The notes beneath the pieces were generated by a model. It was not told the DNA's origin. It saw nothing but the letters and a program-made list of their open reading frames with translations, and made no database searches. From Chrysophaeum taylorii (lineage: Eukaryota; Sar; Pelagophyceae; Pelagomonadales; Pelagomonadaceae): DNA of 64,000 bases. The stretch spans positions 1 to 64,000 of the forward strand of contig JAQMWT010000389.1 in the NCBI GenBank assembly GCA_029834535.1. Reading direction: 5' to 3'. Made by a program: the position numbers and the translations under genes. Of this stretch, positions 60,808 to 64,000 are shown piece by piece; positions within the stretch are counted from its first letter, which is position 1, and each line of letters begins with the position of its first letter.

Positions 60808-63800
60808 GTTAGGATGTTGTATAGGATATTAGCAATAATTACTTCTCCCATGAACCAAGATATGTGCAATCTCGATAACAACTCTATGTTTCTTTCTTTT
60901 GGGACCTGCAGGGTTTCCTAAATATTCGGAGAAAACAGCAGTTATGTTTCTGTGTTTGTTATTACAAGTTGTACAACACAACCCCCGAACGCTCTGCCCT
61001 TTAACCTTACCTTAAACTTTACCCTACAGGCTTGTGTTCGAGTGCGGAGTTAGTGTGTCTGGAGTCCGACTCGAGTCCGACTGGAATCTGCCTGGTGGCC
61101 GGCCACCCCGCCGGTTGAGTCTGTTTTTGGAGGTGACGGAACAAAATACGCCCACATACATTCACTTGCTGTCCGTTTTCGTCGCAATTCGACGAAGGCA
61201 GCGATGGTCGCGCACTTTGACTAGAAGAAAAAACGAAGGCGGCGCGCGCCTGCCTGCCTGCCTCTGTGGCTGCAAAACGCTGGTGTTCCCTCCAGAAAGG
61301 GCGCGACACAACGCAAATTGAAAACAGCGAACGATAAGTTCAGGTAAGAAGACGAAGGCGACGCTACGGCGGCCGCCGCCGCAAGAAGAAGCTTGGGCAG
61401 TCCAAGCCCGCCGCAGTTCGAAGGCAGCATCACAGTGAGGGTGGTCACTGTGGCTGCACAGCGCACATTTCAGGATGCCTACTGCACGCAAAAGGCTTTG
61501 GGAAAGAAGTGAGCGGCCCGAGGGTGCGTGCACGCTTGGCGGGACCTGCGTTATTTTGTCGCTGATTCTGGTCAAAGCTGCTGCTTTTAGACGGGTTGGT
61601 GGTGAAAACTGTCGTCGATGTCACCGAGGTCGAGGAAGATGTTTCTGGTATTCAACGCGAAATGGCGGTGGCATAGGGGCTGCTCCATTCGTCGTCCACC
61701 GGTTTCGCGGAAATTCAGACGAGCAACAGTATCCGGCAACTCCAAGAAGTGAGTGAGTGAGCGAGCGCGGTGGTCTAGCGAAGGCGTCGCGCCGGAAAAC
61801 ACAGTGCACGCATCACACTGCACGCATCCGCTTGCATGCAGCCTTGACAGTGTCAGCCTTGCCTCTTGCGCGCTCGGTTGTTTTCGAACGAGAGCACAAC
61901 GTTGAGGCTCGGGTTCTAGCGGGCGTTGTTACTGTCTCGATTGGGCTCGATTGGGCACTCTTCGGCAGCAGCCCCATATTGTTCCCTCCGGCGTCGAGTC
62001 GCATCGCTGTGGGGATCCTGCAAGCAGTCCGAGAAAGGCCACTTTTTGATGGTAAATGCTATGTTGTCAACATAAGGCCGTTCGCCAACTAAATTGGGCT
62101 TTTCCGAACCACAGGCTGGCGGATTGGAGGCCAAATTGGCAGTGCGGGACGACACCTTGTCTGGTTGTGAATACCGGTCGAACCAAGTCACACCACCAGG
62201 CTCGTCGATGTCTCCGGCGGTGCCAGACTCTTCATCATCGACCTCGGTGTCGTACTCGAGATTTTGGCGTGCTCACCAGGGCTTTTGCGCGCCTCTTTGA
62301 ACAGCGCCCACGGCCGGTCGTGGAAGTCGACGCCGCCATCGAGTTTCACTCGTTCCAGATGGGGGTGTTATGTTTGATGATCATGAAGACTTTGAGGAGC
62401 AACTTGGGCCTGAGGCGAGAGCGGCATCTAGGTCAGCTTTTTTGCTCGTCTGTGCGCAGAGGCCCCTTGCTCTCAAAAAAACTACGCGGTCGCGGATCGT
62501 CGCCTTCGTCGCGCGCATCTACGCGTCATATCCAGTCGCCTGAACTCCATCGATGATGAACTGCTGGTATGTATCCCTAGTCATCATCGCTTGGCCAGTT
62601 CGATTCGAGCGTCGTGCTTCTGCTGCGTAGCGACTGGTGGCGTCTGCTGATTCTTCGTTATCGCCGAAGTCGAGAAGATGCTACGTCGGGGGAAAAAGAA
62701 GCGAGTCTCTCTGCTGCTTCCTTCCATCCAAGGTACGACAGACTGTGCCCGCGTTCGAATTTCGTGGAGCCTGAGCGCTCGATTCAAGAGCAGCATCAAT
62801 ATTTTCACCGCCGTCGCTGGCGGCGCCGTTCTTCGAAAAGCAAAGGACGAACAACATCATTACGGGGCACTCAAAAAAAAAAGCGATTCGAGCTACTAAT
62901 GATGCCGGCGTGTCGTCTTGGCACGCGCAGCTCCTTTTTCTCAAGCGACGCGATGCAGCCTTAAAAACGTACAGTCGCTCCACTGCGGGAAAGCCTTCGG
63001 TCTGGAGAATGAGTTTCGCGGGACCGTGGCTGCCTGGCCGCCTCGAGCTGCGAATTGATGCGCCGATCGTAGGCAGAAGCGGACTCGACGGCGGCCCTAG
63101 TGGCGGCGTCACCCGCTGTGATCTGAATCAAGGAGGCTCTCGTACTGATTCCACTTCCCTGATCGAGAGGAGCGGCGCGATGTCTTAAGAGCCGCCTCGA
63201 CAAATAATAATGTCGCTTCGTTTGACAAAAAAAACAACGTAGTCGGCATTCCATCGGTTTATGACACTGCAGCTCCGAGCAGCTAATTGCCCTTGGGGAC
63301 GAAAGGCCTGCTTCGTTCAGCCAGAAGAAGTTCATTCGAGGCTACGCTCGGCGAAAGAATTATTACGCAACAGCCTTTCGGTTCTTCTTGATCAGGGCAC
63401 GCGACTCTTTCGTCTCGATGCCCATTGCCCAGAAAATGGCGCGCGTTCGGTGTTGTTCGGAAGACTGAAAATCCTTCGATTCCACGCCGGAGGACATCCG
63501 TTTCTTCGCCGATCTTCGCGCAGAGTTGCGACATTCTCGAGTCATAGTCTGAACTGCGCGAGTGCGTGCTTCTCTCGTAGTCGTAGGCAAACGTCGACAC
63601 CAGTATCATCGCTCTTTGCGGAGAGAGACCTCGCGTCCAGGCACAAGTTGGGCGTTCATCAATTTCAGCTGCTTGGGGGCCATCTCCATCGATACAACGT
63701 TCTCGGCCGAGAATGTTCGATTGACTTTTTTCGAGGTTGTGAGGGCAGTATTATTTGCCGTCTGCCCATCCATTCTCCAGGCGAAAACCCGTCGTCCGTT

Positions 63801-64000
63801 CTGTGTCTCGAGTGAAGCCTCGAGGACGCTCCTTGTCGCATTCTACGAGAGCGAGAGCATTTCGATCGTTGCGACGGGGGCATACCTTTCTCCGGATTGA
63901 TAACTAACTAACTAACTTCAGACCTCTCCCGAGCATGGGAGCCAGGCCGGACCGACATGAGCCAGTCCGGAATCACGGGCCTGTAGACGAGGAGCGCCGA
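60808..64000. other. unresolved region, no gene I can support
   Basis: Base composition is less GC-biased than the rest and no long convincing frame exists on either strand. Short stretches look protein-like on the minus strand (for example MEMAPKQLKLMNAQLVPG near 63640-63700, then SRMSQLCAKIGEETDVL and AIFWAMGIETKESRALIKKN near 63375-63550; GDAATRAAVESASAYDRRIN near 63050-63120). These would be compatible with a decayed or heavily spliced gene, but I could not join them. Confidence 0.4.
63363..63720 (-). pseudogene. possible exon fragments of an unidentified minus-strand gene
   Basis: The segment 63363-63590 reads as a continuous basic, Ser/Arg/Lys-rich peptide ending in AIFWAMGIETKESRALIKKN and a TAA stop at 63363. 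Upstream, 63620-63720 reads MEMAPKQLKLMNAQLVPGRE in another frame. GT..AG boundaries between them are possible but not unique. Very tentative. Confidence 0.15.

Overview
This window is nuclear DNA of a eukaryote, most likely a photosynthetic stramenopile alga (pelagophyte-like). The signs are GC-rich coding sequence, CGA/TCG and other simple-sequence runs, small GT-AG introns (37 to 64 nt where I could solve them, plus one of 124 nt made mostly of a microsatellite), a protoporphyrinogen oxidase whose leader looks plastid-directed, secreted proteins with Pro-Thr-rich linkers, and a WDR90/POC16-like protein that suggests a centriole or flagellum. The lineage is inferred, not proven.

Layout. 1-7.1 kb: consecutive genes (a CASD1-like O-acetyltransferase, a SAM methyltransferase, a membrane protein, a secreted stalk protein), all readable only by changing frame repeatedly. 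7.2-12.06 kb: a decayed Ty1/copia element on the + strand. 12.26-13.9 kb: protoporphyrinogen oxidase (-). 13.99-19.47 kb: a young, apparently complete Ty1/copia element (-) with identical 96-bp LTRs, a 5-bp target duplication and an uninterrupted Gag-Pol. 19.6-21.3 kb: a frame-broken ORF and a short dispersed repeat. 21.3-30.8 kb: a hybrid histidine kinase, a coiled-coil protein, a lysozyme-like protein, a subtilisin protease and a triple Cu/Zn-SOD-like protein. 30.9-38.46 kb: a beta-propeller receptor kinase, WDR90/POC16 and a NYN-LOTUS protein, all on +. 38.47-43.12 kb: a DNA transposon with terminal inverted repeats, carrying a DDE-type transposase on the - strand. 43.2-49.6 kb: five head-to-tail + strand genes packed like an operon (glycosyltransferase fusion, CobW/ZNG1 GTPase, LRR-membrane protein, SNARE, GWT1/PIG-W), meeting a convergent tyrosinase. 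52.5-57.6 kb: a very large sulfotransferase-glycosyltransferase fusion. 58.4-60.8 kb: a MAP3K-like kinase and a small type I membrane protein. 60.8-64 kb: no gene that I can resolve.

Functionally the window is rich in secretory-pathway and cell-surface biology: polysaccharide O-acetylation, several glycosyltransferases and a sulfotransferase, GPI-anchor inositol acylation, a SNARE, secreted protease, SOD and tyrosinase, and surface receptors (histidine kinase and receptor kinase). The most notable items are the TIR-flanked transposon, the overlapping gene cluster, the ultra-short introns (one with a CAG tract at its 3' splice site) and the recent retroelement insertion directly upstream of protoporphyrinogen oxidase.
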